NCBI RefSeq assembly: GCF_900176205.1
Contig: NZ_LT859959.1
Location: 3,617,001-3,681,000 of the forward strand
Direction: 5' to 3'
Source: Bradyrhizobium sp. ORS 285
GTDB taxonomy: Bacteria; Pseudomonadota; Alphaproteobacteria; Rhizobiales; Xanthobacteraceae
DNA: 64,000 bases
Below the pieces are notes generated by a model. The model had not been told where the DNA came from, searched no databases, and was given only the letters and a program-made list of their open reading frames with translations. This document shows, one piece after another, positions 1 through 8,592 of this stretch. Every line of letters starts with the position of its first letter. The first letter of the stretch is position 1. Position numbers and translations under genes: made by a program.

Positions 1-9
1 GAGCCGCCG

Positions 10-639
10 ATGTCCACTGCCTTCCTGCTGACCTCGCTGATCGTCGTCGCCTCGCCCGGGACCGGCGTGCTCTATACGCTGGCGGTGGCGCTGACGCGGG
101 GATCGCGGCTGAGCATCGCGGCCGCGTTCGGCTGCACGCTCGGCATCATCCCGGCGATGCTGGCTGCGATCATCGGCCTCGCGGCCGTGCTGCACACCAG
201 CGCGCTGGCGTTTGCCACGCTGAAATATTGCGGCGTCGCGTATCTCCTGTACATGGCCTGGCAGACGCTCGGCGAGCGCGGCGCGCTGTCGGTGGAGGCC
301 AAGGATGATGACAAGCAGGATGCGGATGCGCGCTCGGCCGTGCGGGTGGTGCTGACCGGCTTCCTGATCAACATCCTCAATCCAAAACTGTCGATCTTCT
401 TCCTCGCCTTCCTGCCGCAGTTCATCGCGGCCGACGAGGCGCATCCGCTCGCTGCCATGCTGGAGCTGTCGGCCACGTTCATGGCGATGACGTTCGTGGT
501 GTTCGTGGTCTACGGGCTGTTCGCGGCCGCGGTGCGCGATCGCGTCGTGAGCCGTCCCCGCGCGATGGCCTGGTTGCGCCGCGCCTTTGCCGGCGGCTTT
601 GCTCTGCTCGGCGCGCGGCTGGCGCTGAGCGAGCGCTGA
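10..639 (+). CDS. LysE/RhtB family amino-acid exporter
   Basis: A 209-residue, very hydrophobic protein predicted to export amino acids or related metabolites across the inner membrane. The N-terminal helix carries SPGTGVLYT, the equivalent of the SPGP signature of LysE/RhtB proteins. It is followed by the usual pattern of about six membrane segments with a charged cytoplasmic loop near residues 97-115 (rich in D, K and R). Length matches the family (about 205-210). The family is clear but the substrate cannot be told. The gene ends just before a GC-rich hairpin and converges with the DUF2721 gene. Confidence 0.88.
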   Translation: MSTAFLLTSLIVVASPGTGVLYTLAVALTRGSRLSIAAAFGCTLGIIPAMLAAIIGLAAVLHTSALAFATLKYCGVAYLLYMAWQTLGERGALSVEAKDDDKQDADARSAVRVVLTGFLINILNPKLSIFFLAFLPQFIAADEAHPLAAMLELSATFMAMTFVVFVVYGLFAAAVRDRVVSRPRAMAWLRRAFAGGFALLGARLALSER

Positions 640-657
640 GGACGTCGATGTGAGCGC

Positions 658-697
658 GGCGCGCCGGGCGATGGTTCGGATCGCTCGCCGGCGCGCC
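658..697. terminator. GC-rich hairpin between convergent genes
   Basis: Arms GGCGCGCCGGGCGA (658-671) and TCGCCGGCGCGCC (685-697) pair along their length with one bulged G, around a 13-base loop. The hairpin sits between the stop of the LysE gene and the stop of the convergent DUF2721 gene. It has no T-tract, so a bidirectional transcription barrier is inferred from position and stability only. Confidence 0.5.
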
Positions 698-698
698 A

Positions 699-1211
699 TC
701 ACAGCGCCCGGTCGCGCGGCGCGCGCGACAGCCGGCCGGGCTCCAGGCCGGTGCGGTGCGCCAGGTCGGGCACGTCGAGCAACTCGGCATCGAGTTGGCG
801 ATGCGTGTAGGACGCCTCGACGATCACCAGCACCGTGGCTGCGATGACCAGCGCGAAGCCGCCGAGCGCGCAGAGCGTGCCGAACACCGTCACGACAGGC
901 GTATCGGGCACGATGACTTCCACTCCGCCCGCGATCATGGTCAGGAGAAACAGCACCGCGGCGGCAAGGCCGCCGAGACAGGCATAGCCCATCAGCGCAC
1001 AGCGCCGCTTGAACAGCAGCACCTGCTCCCTGACATTGTCGCGGCGCTCCGGCGCGTGCTCGGCGCTGCGGAAGTCGCTGATCGCCGCGCGATAGCGATC
1101 GATCGCGGCATCGTAGCGCTGTTGCAGGAAGCCCATGAAGATCCAGGCCGCGAAGATGATCGAGGCGGTGGGACCGATGGCCTTGAGAATTTCGGAGAGC
1201 TGAAAAGTCAT
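699..1211 (-). CDS. DUF2721 family membrane protein
   Basis: A 170-residue inner-membrane protein with three predicted helices (about residues 12-29, 72-94 and 104-131). A charged segment between the first two is rich in R, D and E. This arrangement matches DUF2721 proteins, whose function is unknown. The reading frame is open further upstream, but the start at 1211 (MTFQLSEIL) is the one that begins the family-like sequence; the extra upstream residues are basic and non-conserved in character. It is divergent from the patatin gene and shares a promoter region of about 120 bp with it. Confidence 0.78.
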   Translation of the reverse strand: MTFQLSEILKAIGPTASIIFAAWIFMGFLQQRYDAAIDRYRAAISDFRSAEHAPERRDNVREQVLLFKRRCALMGYACLGGLAAAVLFLLTMIAGGVEVIVPDTPVVTVFGTLCALGGFALVIAATVLVIVEASYTHRQLDAELLDVPDLAHRTGLEPGRLSRAPRDRAL

Positions 1212-1334
1212 CCGCGGGAAACCGCCCGTCGGCCGCATCGTTCCTGGCAGGAAGTCCGAGGAACCATCGCGCGCGCGGTGCCGTTGCCCCTGCCCGCGCG
1301 GAGCGCCGCGCTTTCCAGGCCATTTCAAACGCAC

Positions 1335-2324
1335 ATGACGTCAGACCACAAACAGACATGCCTGGTGTTCTCGGGCGGACTCGGGCTCGGCGCCTATCAT
1401 GGCGGCGTGTTCGACGCCCTCGTCGCACAGGGCCTGCCCCTCGATTGCGTGACCGGCGCCTCCGCCGGCGCAATCTCGGCGGCGCTGATCGCAGGCAGCG
1501 CGCCTGAGGCGCGCGTCGAGGGTCTGCGCAGCTACTGGCAGGCGGAAGCGTCCGCACAGATCGGAATCGGCGATCCCAACCGGCATCTGTCGGCCTGGAT
1601 GAGCTCGCTCTCGACTCGGCTGTTCGGCTCTGCCGGCTTCTTCCATCCGCGCCTACCCTCGCCGGTGACGCGCTTCAGCGGCTTCTACGATCTCGCGCCG
1701 ACCCGCGCGCGACTGCGCGAGCTGATCGATTTCGGACGACTCAACAGCGGCGAGCCGCGTCTGGCGATCGTCGCCACGGATCTTGCGAGCGGCGATGCTG
1801 TGGTGTTCGATTCCGGCCGCGACCGCATCGAGATCGACCACATCCTGGCGAGCTGCGGCTTCATTCCGGAATTCGCACCGGTCGAGATCGGCGGACGCTG
1901 GCTCGGCGATGGCGGCCTGTCGCTGAATGCGCCGTTCGAGCCGGTGCTCGATGCCGAGCGGCCGCTGCGCCTCTTTGTCGTCGACCTGTTCGCCCGCGAC
2001 GGTGCCGTGCCGGATGGCATCGAGTCGGCCGCGGAGCGCAAGAACGATTTGATGTTCGGCAACCAGACCTATCAGCGCCTGCGCCACGCGCTCGCCGCCC
2101 GGCGGCTACGGCGCCAACGTGATGGCCTCGACGACACCGACGAGGTGCATCTCCTCAGCTACCGACCGGGCGACGAAGAAGCCGGTCCGGAAAAGTCCTT
2201 CGACTTCTCGCGCACCGCGATGGCACAGCGCTGGCGCGCCGGCCTGCTCGACATGCACCATGCAGCCCAGCCCGTGGCCGCCGTCGACGGCATCCAGATC
2301 GTCAGGCGTCCGAGGAGCGCATGA
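1335..2324 (+). CDS. Patatin-like phospholipase
   Basis: A 329-residue predicted serine lipid acyl hydrolase of the patatin family. The oxyanion-hole glycines lie in GGLGLGAYHGG (residues 14-24), the nucleophile in GASAG (Ser43) and the dyad aspartate in LGDGG (Asp192), so the catalytic Ser-Asp dyad is complete. There is no signal peptide, suggesting a cytoplasmic or membrane-associated enzyme. The frame is open for 193 codons upstream, but that part is antisense to the DUF2721 gene and looks like shadow sequence, so ATG 1335 is chosen. The substrate is unknown. Confidence 0.85.
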   Translation: MTSDHKQTCLVFSGGLGLGAYHGGVFDALVAQGLPLDCVTGASAGAISAALIAGSAPEARVEGLRSYWQAEASAQIGIGDPNRHLSAWMSSLSTRLFGSAGFFHPRLPSPVTRFSGFYDLAPTRARLRELIDFGRLNSGEPRLAIVATDLASGDAVVFDSGRDRIEIDHILASCGFIPEFAPVEIGGRWLGDGGLSLNAPFEPVLDAERPLRLFVVDLFARDGAVPDGIESAAERKNDLMFGNQTYQRLRHALAARRLRRQRDGLDDTDEVHLLSYRPGDEEAGPEKSFDFSRTAMAQRWRAGLLDMHHAAQPVAAVDGIQIVRRPRSA

Positions 2325-2334
2325 GCCAACAAAG

Positions 2335-2368
2335 AACCCGCCTGGAGCGTTGCCGCCCCAGACGGGTT
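2335..2368. terminator. Hairpin between patatin and aceA genes
   Basis: Arms AACCCG (2335-2340) and CGGGTT (2363-2368), with CTGG/CCAG continuing the stem inside, form a stable hairpin between the convergent patatin and aceA stops. There is no proper T-tract on either side, so it is a plausible rather than proven bidirectional terminator. Confidence 0.5.
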
Positions 2369-2398
2369 GTCTCAGATCAACAATTCAGCAGGCTCAAA

Positions 2399-4036
2399 TC
2401 AGCCGAACTGGTTCATCGTGTTGTGCGCGCCGCCGGCCTTGAGGGCCTTCTCGCCGGCGAAGTACTCCTTGTGGTCGTCGCCGATATCGGAGCCGGCCAT
2501 GTTCTGGTGCTTGACGCAGGCGATTCCCTGGCGGATCTCGGCGCGCTGGACGTTCTTGACGTAGCCCAGCATGCCCTGCTCGCCAAAGTACTCGCGGGCG
2601 AGGTTGTCGGTCGAGAGCGCGGCCGTGTGGTAGGTCGGCAACGTGATGAGGTGGTGGAAGATGCCGGCGCGCTTGGCCGAGTCCGCCTGGAAGGTGCGGA
2701 TGCGCTCGTCGGCCTCCTTCGCCAGCGGGGTGTCGTCGTACTCCGCCTTCATCAGCTCGGCGCGGTTGTACTTGCTGACGTCCTGGCCCGCCTCCTTCAT
2801 CGCGTCATAGACCTGCCAACGGAAGTTGAGGGTCCAGTTGAACGACGGCGAGTTGTTGTAGGCGAGCTTGGCGTTCGGGATCACCTTGCGGATGCGGTCG
2901 ACCATCTTGGCGATCTGCTCGATATGCGGCTTCTCGGTCTCGATCCACAAGAGGTCGGCGCCGTTCTGCAGCGAGGTGATGCAGTCGAGCACGCAGCGGT
3001 CCTCGCCAGTGCCGGGACGGAACTGATAGAGGTTCGAGGGCAGCCGCTTCGGCCGCATCATCTTGCCGTTCTGGTTGATGATGACGTCGCCGCTGCGCGC
3101 GGTCTCCGGCGTCACCTCCTCGCAATCGAGGAAGCTGTTGTACTGGTCGCCGAGATCGCCCGGCTGGCTCGAGAACGCGATCTGCTGCGTGAGACCGGCG
3201 CCGAGCGAGTCGGTGCGGGTGACGACGATGCCGTCCTCGACGCCGAGCTCCAGGAAGGCGTGGCGGCAGGCGCGGATCTTGGCCAGGAAGACGTCATGCG
3301 GCACGGTGACCTTGCCGTCCTGGTGGCCGCACTGCTTTTCGTCCGAGACCTGGTTCTCGATCTGCAGCGCGCAGGCGCCCGCCTCGATCATCTTCTTGGC
3401 GAGCAGATAGGTCGCCTCGGCATTGCCGAAGCCGGCATCAATGTCGGCGATCACGGGCACGACGTGGGTCTGGAAGCCGTCGATCTTGGCGATGATCTCG
3501 GTCTCCTTCGCCTTGTCGCCGGCCTTGCGGGCCGCGTCGAGGGTGCGGAAGAGATCGTTGAGCTCGCGCGAGTCGGCCTGGCGCAGGAAGGTGTAGAGCT
3601 CCTCGATCAGCGCGGGCACCGAGGTCTTCTCATGCATCGACTGGTCCGGCAGCGGGCCGAACTCGGAGCGCAGCGCCGCGATCATCCAGCCGGAGAGGTA
3701 GAGGTAGCGGCGGTCGGTGCGGCCAAAATGCTTCTTGATCGAGATCAGCTTCTGCTGCGCGATGAAGCCGTGCCAGCAGCCGAGCGACTGCGTGTACTTG
3801 GTGCTGTCTTCGTCATAGGCGGCCATGTCGGCGCGCATCACGGACGCGGTGTAGCGGGCGACGTCGAGACCGGTCCGGAAGCGGTTCTGCAGGCGCATGC
3901 GCGCCACGGCCTCGGCGGTGACGCCGTTCCAGGTCGGGTTGGCCTCGAGCAGCGCACGCGCCGCCTCGACCTCGGCCTGGTAGGATGAGGAGCCTTGGAG
4001 AGCCTGGTCGTTCAGTCCACGCGGTTGGAAGTTCAT
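2399..4036 (-). CDS. aceA: Isocitrate lyase
   Basis: Cleaves isocitrate to glyoxylate and succinate, the first step of the glyoxylate shunt, needed for growth on acetate and fatty acids. The protein is 545 residues, the long isocitrate lyase type common in alphaproteobacteria. The catalytic loop is seen as KQCGHQDGK (the KKCGH loop of shorter enzymes), and substrate-site stretches such as TRTDS and WIETEKP are present. ATG 4036 (MNFQPRG) is preferred over an upstream in-frame Met because it lies right after the regulatory region. The gene is divergent from an ScfR/RamB-type regulator, which fits acetate-responsive control. Confidence 0.96.
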   Translation of the reverse strand: MNFQPRGLNDQALQGSSSYQAEVEAARALLEANPTWNGVTAEAVARMRLQNRFRTGLDVARYTASVMRADMAAYDEDSTKYTQSLGCWHGFIAQQKLISIKKHFGRTDRRYLYLSGWMIAALRSEFGPLPDQSMHEKTSVPALIEELYTFLRQADSRELNDLFRTLDAARKAGDKAKETEIIAKIDGFQTHVVPVIADIDAGFGNAEATYLLAKKMIEAGACALQIENQVSDEKQCGHQDGKVTVPHDVFLAKIRACRHAFLELGVEDGIVVTRTDSLGAGLTQQIAFSSQPGDLGDQYNSFLDCEEVTPETARSGDVIINQNGKMMRPKRLPSNLYQFRPGTGEDRCVLDCITSLQNGADLLWIETEKPHIEQIAKMVDRIRKVIPNAKLAYNNSPSFNWTLNFRWQVYDAMKEAGQDVSKYNRAELMKAEYDDTPLAKEADERIRTFQADSAKRAGIFHHLITLPTYHTAALSTDNLAREYFGEQGMLGYVKNVQRAEIRQGIACVKHQNMAGSDIGDDHKEYFAGEKALKAGGAHNTMNQFG

Positions 4037-4125
4037 GTCCGTGATCCCTTGGTTAAGGACAACCTGGGACCTGTTGTAAGCAGCCTGCGCGCCCGGACCA
4101 GACATTGCGCAGAAAACTTGTCACA

Positions 4126-4165
4126 CTTTACAAATCTCTCGTGTATAGCTGTAAGGAGCTTACAG
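4126..4165. promoter_or_regulatory. Candidate ScfR-type operators between aceA and its regulator
   Basis: The 145-bp intergenic region holds a perfect interrupted palindrome, CTGTAAG (4149-4155), GAG, CTTACAG (4159-4165). It lies about 16 bp before the regulator start and overlaps a TATAGC -10-like element. A TTTACAAA-like element lies near 4126-4133 and a further TTGTAAGC near 4073-4080 on the aceA side. RamB/PrpR relatives bind TTTGCAAA-type sites, so these are inferred to be operators for autoregulation and control of aceA. Confidence 0.5.
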
Positions 4166-4181
4166 ACGGAGGTGACCGGCC

Positions 4182-5648
4182 ATGAGTACCGCCACGGCAC
4201 GCTCGATCTTCATGGGCCCGCGCCTGCGCCGGCTGCGCCGCGAGCTCGGCCTGACCCAGGCCGACATGGCCGCAGACCTCGAAATATCAGCACCTTACGT
4301 CGCCCTTTTGGAGCGAAACCAGAGGCCGGTGACCGCCGACATGCTGCTGCGGCTGGCCCGGACCTACAAGATCGACCTGGCTGATTTGGCCGGCGACGGC
4401 GGTGCCGACCATACGGCGCGGATGCAGTCGGTCCTGAAGGATCCGATGTTCTCCGACATCGACATTCCCGCGCTGGAAATCTCCGACCTCGCCGTCAGCT
4501 ATCCCGGCATGGCCGAGGCCTTCCTGCGGCTCTACACCGCCTATCGCGAGGAGCAACTGGCGCTGGCCGAGCGCGCGCCTTCGATCTCCGGCGGCGCGCC
4601 TCTGCCCGAAGGCTTCGACGCCAACGATCCCGTCGCCGATGTCCGCCGCTTCCTCGCCGCCCGCCGCAACTATTTCGCGGGGCTGGACGACGCCGCGGAG
4701 CGGCTGGCACAGGCGGTCTTCCAGGGCTCGGCGACCGGATCTCCGCAAGTCTCGGCGAGCCCCGCCGGCTTCATCGAACGCTTCCGCGAGAAGCACAAAC
4801 TGCAAGTCCGCTACATGCCGCCGAACGTGATGCTCGGCTCGCTCAGGCGGCTCGATCTGCATCGCCGTCAATTGCTGATCGAGGATTCGCTCGACAGCGC
4901 CAGCCTCAAGTTCGAGCTGGCGCGGCAGCTCGCTTATCTCGAACTCGACAATGAGATCAGCGCGGCGCTGGAGGACGGCAAGTTCGCCAGCAAGACCGCC
5001 GAGCTGCTGGCACGGCGCGCGCTCGCGGCCTATGCGGCAGCGGCGATCATCATGCCCTATTCGATCTTCGCCAAAGCGGTCGATGCCAGGGCCTACGATC
5101 TCGAAGCGCTGGCGCGACAGTTCGGCACCAGCTTCGAACAGACAGCGCATCGCGTCACGACCTTGCAGAAGCCGGGCGCGGAAAAGATCCCGTTCTTCCT
5201 GATCCGCGTCGATCCCGCCGGCAACGTCTCAAAGCTGCTCGACGGCGCCGGCTTCCCGTTCGCGCGGCACGGCGGGGCCTGCCCGCTGTGGTCGGTGCAC
5301 GGCATCTTCAAGACGCCGCGCCAGATCGTGACGCAATGGCTGGAGCTGCCCGACGGCCGCCGCTTCTTCTCGATCGCCCGCACCGTGACCGCCGGCGGCG
5401 GCTCCTATGGCGCGGTCCGCGTCGAGCGCGCGATCGCGGTCGGCTGCGCGGCCGAGCATGCCGGGCAGCTGATCTACACCCGCGACGGCCACGGCCCCGA
5501 TGCCGGCGCGCCGACGCCGATCGGCACAGCCTGCCGCGTCTGTCACCGGCCGAAATGCGCGGCCCGCTCGGCGCCGCCGATCGGGCGCGAGATTTTGCCG
5601 GATGATTTCAGAACGTCGTCGGTCCCGTTCGGGTTTTCGTCGGATTGA
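4182..5648 (+). CDS. ScfR/RamB-type regulator (XRE HTH, IrrE-like, DUF2083)
   Basis: A 488-residue regulator. An XRE helix-turn-helix occupies about residues 10-65 (RRELGLTQADMAADLEIS region). The middle part is IrrE/ImmA-like but with a degenerate metalloprotease site, FELARQLAYLELD where active members have HExxH. The C-terminal DUF2083 domain has Cys pairs (CPLW, CRVCHRPKC). The same architecture is seen in RamB and ScfR/PrpR regulators of acetate, propionate and glyoxylate genes, which sense short acyl-CoAs. Divergence from aceA supports that role. The ligand is inferred, not visible. Confidence 0.87.
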   Translation: MSTATARSIFMGPRLRRLRRELGLTQADMAADLEISAPYVALLERNQRPVTADMLLRLARTYKIDLADLAGDGGADHTARMQSVLKDPMFSDIDIPALEISDLAVSYPGMAEAFLRLYTAYREEQLALAERAPSISGGAPLPEGFDANDPVADVRRFLAARRNYFAGLDDAAERLAQAVFQGSATGSPQVSASPAGFIERFREKHKLQVRYMPPNVMLGSLRRLDLHRRQLLIEDSLDSASLKFELARQLAYLELDNEISAALEDGKFASKTAELLARRALAAYAAAAIIMPYSIFAKAVDARAYDLEALARQFGTSFEQTAHRVTTLQKPGAEKIPFFLIRVDPAGNVSKLLDGAGFPFARHGGACPLWSVHGIFKTPRQIVTQWLELPDGRRFFSIARTVTAGGGSYGAVRVERAIAVGCAAEHAGQLIYTRDGHGPDAGAPTPIGTACRVCHRPKCAARSAPPIGREILPDDFRTSSVPFGFSSD

Positions 5649-5713
5649 GGAGACTGATGGAGGCCGGCTGCGATCTGATCAACAGTCTCGAAGCGAGCTC
5701 TCCAACGAGCCGA

Positions 5714-7084
5714 TCAGTTCGGCCGCTTGCGCTTGTGGGCGAACGGGTTGGCCTTCTCGCGCAGCGTAATGCGCACCGGGGTGCCCGGCAGCTCGAAGGT
5801 CTCGCGCATCGAGTTTGTGAGGTAGCGCAGATAGGATTGCGGGATGGCGTCGGCGCGCGAGCAGAACAGCACGAAGCTCGGTGGCCGCGCCTTGGTCTGG
5901 GTGATGTAGTTCAGCTTGAGGCGGCGGCCCGACACCGCCGGCGGCGGATTGTTGGCGATGGCGCCTTCGAACCAGCGGTTCAGCGCCGCGGTCGGCACGC
6001 GGCGATTCCAGACCGCATAGGCCTCGACGATCGCCTGCATCAGCCGGTCGATGCCCTCGCCCATCAGTCCGGAGACGGCGACGATCGGCACGCCCGCGAC
6101 CTGCGGCAACCAATGGTCGGCATCCCTGCGCAGCGCGGAGATCTGGCCGGGCTGAGCGTCCATCAGGTCCCATTTGTTGACCGCGATGACCAGCGCCCGC
6201 CCCTCGCGCTCGATCAGGTCGGCGATGCGCAGATCCTGCTCCTCGAAGCGGTTCTGCGAATCCATCATCAGCACCACCACCTCGGCGAACCGCACCGCGC
6301 GCAGCGCATCGGCCACCGACAGCTTCTCCAGCTTCTCCTCGATCCGCGAGCGGCGGCGCAGGCCAGCGGTGTCGAACACGCGGAAGCTGCGGCCCTTGTG
6401 CTCGATCTCGACGGCGATCGAGTCGCGCGTCGTGCCGGCTTCCGGGCTCGTGAGCAGCCGCTCCTCGCCGAGCAGGTGGTTGATCAAGGTCGACTTGCCG
6501 GCGTTGGGGCGGCCGACAATGGCGACACGGATTGGCCTTGCGGCCCGCTCCTCGTCGGTCTCCTCGCGCTCGTCGTCCTCGTCCTCGGTCGGTGGCACGA
6601 GCTTGCTGACGGCGTCGTAGAGCTCGCCCATGCCCTCGCCGTGCTCGGCGGAGATCTGGATGGGATCGCCGAGACCGAGCGCGTAGGACTCCATCGCGCC
6701 GAGCTCGCCATGCTTGCCCTCGCTCTTGTTGGCGAGCAGCAGCACCGGCTTGTCGGCGCGGCGGGCAAAATCGGCGAAGGCGCGGTCGGCGGGCGTGAGG
6801 CCGATTCGGGCGTCGATCACGAAGAACAAGGCATCGGCGAGCGCGATCGCGGTCTCCGTCTGCTCCTGCATCCGCGCGGTCAGCGAGCCCTTCGGGCCCT
6901 CGTCGAGGCCGGCGGTGTCGATGATCGTGAAGCTGAGATCGTGCAGTCTCGCCTCACCCTCGCGGCGGTCGCGGGTCACGCCCGGCATGTCGTCGACGAG
7001 CGCCAGCTTCTGCCCAACCAGGCGGTTGAACAGGGTCGATTTGCCGACATTGGGCCGGCCGATGATGGCGATGGTGAAAGACAT
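5714..7084 (-). CDS. der: Ribosome assembly GTPase Der (EngA)
   Basis: Double-GTPase factor needed for 50S subunit maturation. The first G domain shows [12 protein letters not shown] at the N-terminus, DTAGL and NKSEG. The second shows [22 protein letters not shown] and NKWD. A KH-like C-terminal domain ends in a basic tail. Length (456) and domain order are normal. An acidic linker ([13 protein letters not shown]) separates the two G domains. It is the last of three same-strand genes behind the YfgM-like and lipoprotein genes, a slot that elsewhere carries yfgM-bamB-der. Confidence 0.97.
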   Translation of the reverse strand: MSFTIAIIGRPNVGKSTLFNRLVGQKLALVDDMPGVTRDRREGEARLHDLSFTIIDTAGLDEGPKGSLTARMQEQTETAIALADALFFVIDARIGLTPADRAFADFARRADKPVLLLANKSEGKHGELGAMESYALGLGDPIQISAEHGEGMGELYDAVSKLVPPTEDEDDEREETDEERAARPIRVAIVGRPNAGKSTLINHLLGEERLLTSPEAGTTRDSIAVEIEHKGRSFRVFDTAGLRRRSRIEEKLEKLSVADALRAVRFAEVVVLMMDSQNRFEEQDLRIADLIEREGRALVIAVNKWDLMDAQPGQISALRRDADHWLPQVAGVPIVAVSGLMGEGIDRLMQAIVEAYAVWNRRVPTAALNRWFEGAIANNPPPAVSGRRLKLNYITQTKARPPSFVLFCSRADAIPQSYLRYLTNSMRETFELPGTPVRITLREKANPFAHKRKRPN

Positions 7085-7165
7085 GATGATCCCGCGCGTT
7101 GGCGCGCAGCTTTAGCGCATCCGGCCGCAAAACCGAACGGGCGATCGGCCGATTCGCAGCTGAGA

Positions 7166-7696
7166 TTAACGGCTGAACGAGCCGCTCGGCACCGGCGCCT
7201 GGAACTGGCCGCCCGACTGCGGCGCGGGCGCGGCGTCATCCGCCGGCGGAGCGGTGGTGCGGCGGCGGACGATCTTCTTCGGCTTCGGCGCCGCCGGCAC
7301 GGCCGAGGCGCCCTCCTCGACCGCAGCCGCCTCGCCGTCCTGCGGGTCGGCCGGCGCGGGATTGCTCACGGCCGCCTGCTGGCGGCCCTTGGCGCCCTTC
7401 TTGGCCTTCGGCTGCTCCACCGGAGGCGTCGGCGCCGCGGCTTGGGCCGCCGGATCCTCCATCGGCTGCTGCTGGGCGCCCTTGTAGAGCTCCTTCGGCA
7501 CGCCCTGCTCGAGACCGGGCACGCCCTCCGGGAACACCGGCTTGCGGTCGCCCGGCAGCTTCTTCTTGGTATCCAGGAAGTCGAGCATATCCGACGGGTC
7601 GAAGCTGCCGCCGCTGGCGCAGCCGCCGAGAACGCCGGTCAGCGCGGTAAGGACGGTGAGGGCGATGAGACGTTGGGGGCGACGCATGGTGGTCAT
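7166..7696 (-). CDS. Proline/alanine-rich lipoprotein
   Basis: A 176-residue predicted lipoprotein. A basic N-terminus, a hydrophobic stretch and lipobox LGGC put the acylated Cys at residue 26. The mature part is rich in P, A, Q and K (PKAKKGAKG, PKPKKIVRRR) and looks largely unstructured. The start at 7696 has a GGAA ribosome site. It lies between the YfgM-like TPR gene and der, where the outer-membrane assembly gene bamB is often found, but it has no beta-propeller repeats. Its function is unknown; an envelope role is inferred only from the lipobox and context. Confidence 0.75.
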   Translation of the reverse strand: MTTMRRPQRLIALTVLTALTGVLGGCASGGSFDPSDMLDFLDTKKKLPGDRKPVFPEGVPGLEQGVPKELYKGAQQQPMEDPAAQAAAPTPPVEQPKAKKGAKGRQQAAVSNPAPADPQDGEAAAVEEGASAVPAAPKPKKIVRRRTTAPPADDAAPAPQSGGQFQAPVPSGSFSR

Positions 7697-7758
7697 TTTC
7701 CGATCAAACTCAGTCTCGCCGGCGCAACGTTTGCGATCGGCGCACCATCAGCTCCTGG

Positions 7759-8412
7759 TCAGCTCTTGGCGACGGCAGGCAGCAAGGCCTGCAACGCCTC
7801 TGCGCGCGAGCGCAGGCCCGGCGGGGTCTCTCCGTCCAGGGCAATCATGTCGAGCCATTGACGGGCCGCGGCGGCATCGTTGGCCTTCCAGGCCGACAAG
7901 GCCAGCAGCTCGCGAGAGGCATGGCGGAACGGCGCACCGGCCGCAGCTTCGCCTTCCAGGCGCTGCTTGAGGTCGGCATAGGGCGCGGTATCGACCAGCA
8001 GCCCCGCGGCGCGCAGGCGCGCCATCGACTGCTGCTCGGCGCCGATGCTCCGATCGGCCGCCAGCTCGTCAAAGAGCTTCACCGCAGGCGCCTTGTCGCG
8101 CACCGCAGCCTCGGCGGCCTGGTGGAAGCGGGCCAGCATGCGGTATCCCGATGGGGCGGTGGCGGCGACATCGGCAAAGGCCTTTTCAGCCTCTGCGTGC
8201 TTGTTCTGCTCCGACAGCTCGATGGCCTTGTTGAAGGCCGCGCCCGCCTCGGCAGCCTTCTGGGATTCGAGGTACTGGTATCCACGCCAGCCGCCGACGC
8301 CCGCGATGATCAGAACCGCCACGGCGATGATCAAGAGCGAGTAGCGGTCCCACAGCTTCTTGAGCTGTTCCCGACGGACCTCCTCGTCGACCTCATCAAT
8401 GAATTCAGACAC
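7759..8412 (-). CDS. YfgM-like tetratricopeptide membrane protein
   Basis: A 217-residue protein with a charged cytoplasmic N-terminus (SEFIDEVDEEVRREQLKKLWDRY). One membrane helix lies at about residues 26-44, followed by a helical TPR-like periplasmic part. This layout is that of YfgM (TPR_21), an ancillary SecYEG/periplasmic chaperone partner. It is the first gene of the yfgM-lipoprotein-der run. The family is supported by topology and neighbours; the interaction with Sec is known for the family only. Confidence 0.8.
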   Translation of the reverse strand: MSEFIDEVDEEVRREQLKKLWDRYSLLIIAVAVLIIAGVGGWRGYQYLESQKAAEAGAAFNKAIELSEQNKHAEAEKAFADVAATAPSGYRMLARFHQAAEAAVRDKAPAVKLFDELAADRSIGAEQQSMARLRAAGLLVDTAPYADLKQRLEGEAAAGAPFRHASRELLALSAWKANDAAAARQWLDMIALDGETPPGLRSRAEALQALLPAVAKS

Positions 8413-8498
8413 TTAGTGACATCCCGTCAGAGTCGCTGCGAGCTCGCGCGAATGATGTTGAAGTGCCGCGCGAGCCGCCCGTTGCCCGCACGCCGGCG

Positions 8499-8517
8499 CC
8501 GATACCGTATCGGTATG
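8499..8517. promoter_or_regulatory. Overlapping palindromes upstream of the yfgM-der run
   Basis: CCGATAC-C-GTATCGG (8499-8513) overlaps ATACCG-TAT-CGGTAT (8503-8517), giving two perfect interrupted palindromes in 19 bp. They lie about 90 bp upstream of the YfgM-like gene and just past the stop of the acyl-CoA synthetase gene. An operator is inferred from symmetry; no cognate regulator is adjacent. Confidence 0.35.
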
Positions 8518-8592
8518 GCGGTGGCAAGGCGAGTCCAGCCGAATCAAAGCGTTACTGCTGTCCCGGCCTGCCACAACGGTCGACGGCGGCTA

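Noticed and set aside
2321..3988. 555-codon plus-strand frame opposite aceA
   Set aside because: It is the mirror of the isocitrate lyase frame, with a Leu/Val/Arg/Asp-rich composition typical of antisense shadow and no recognisable domain.
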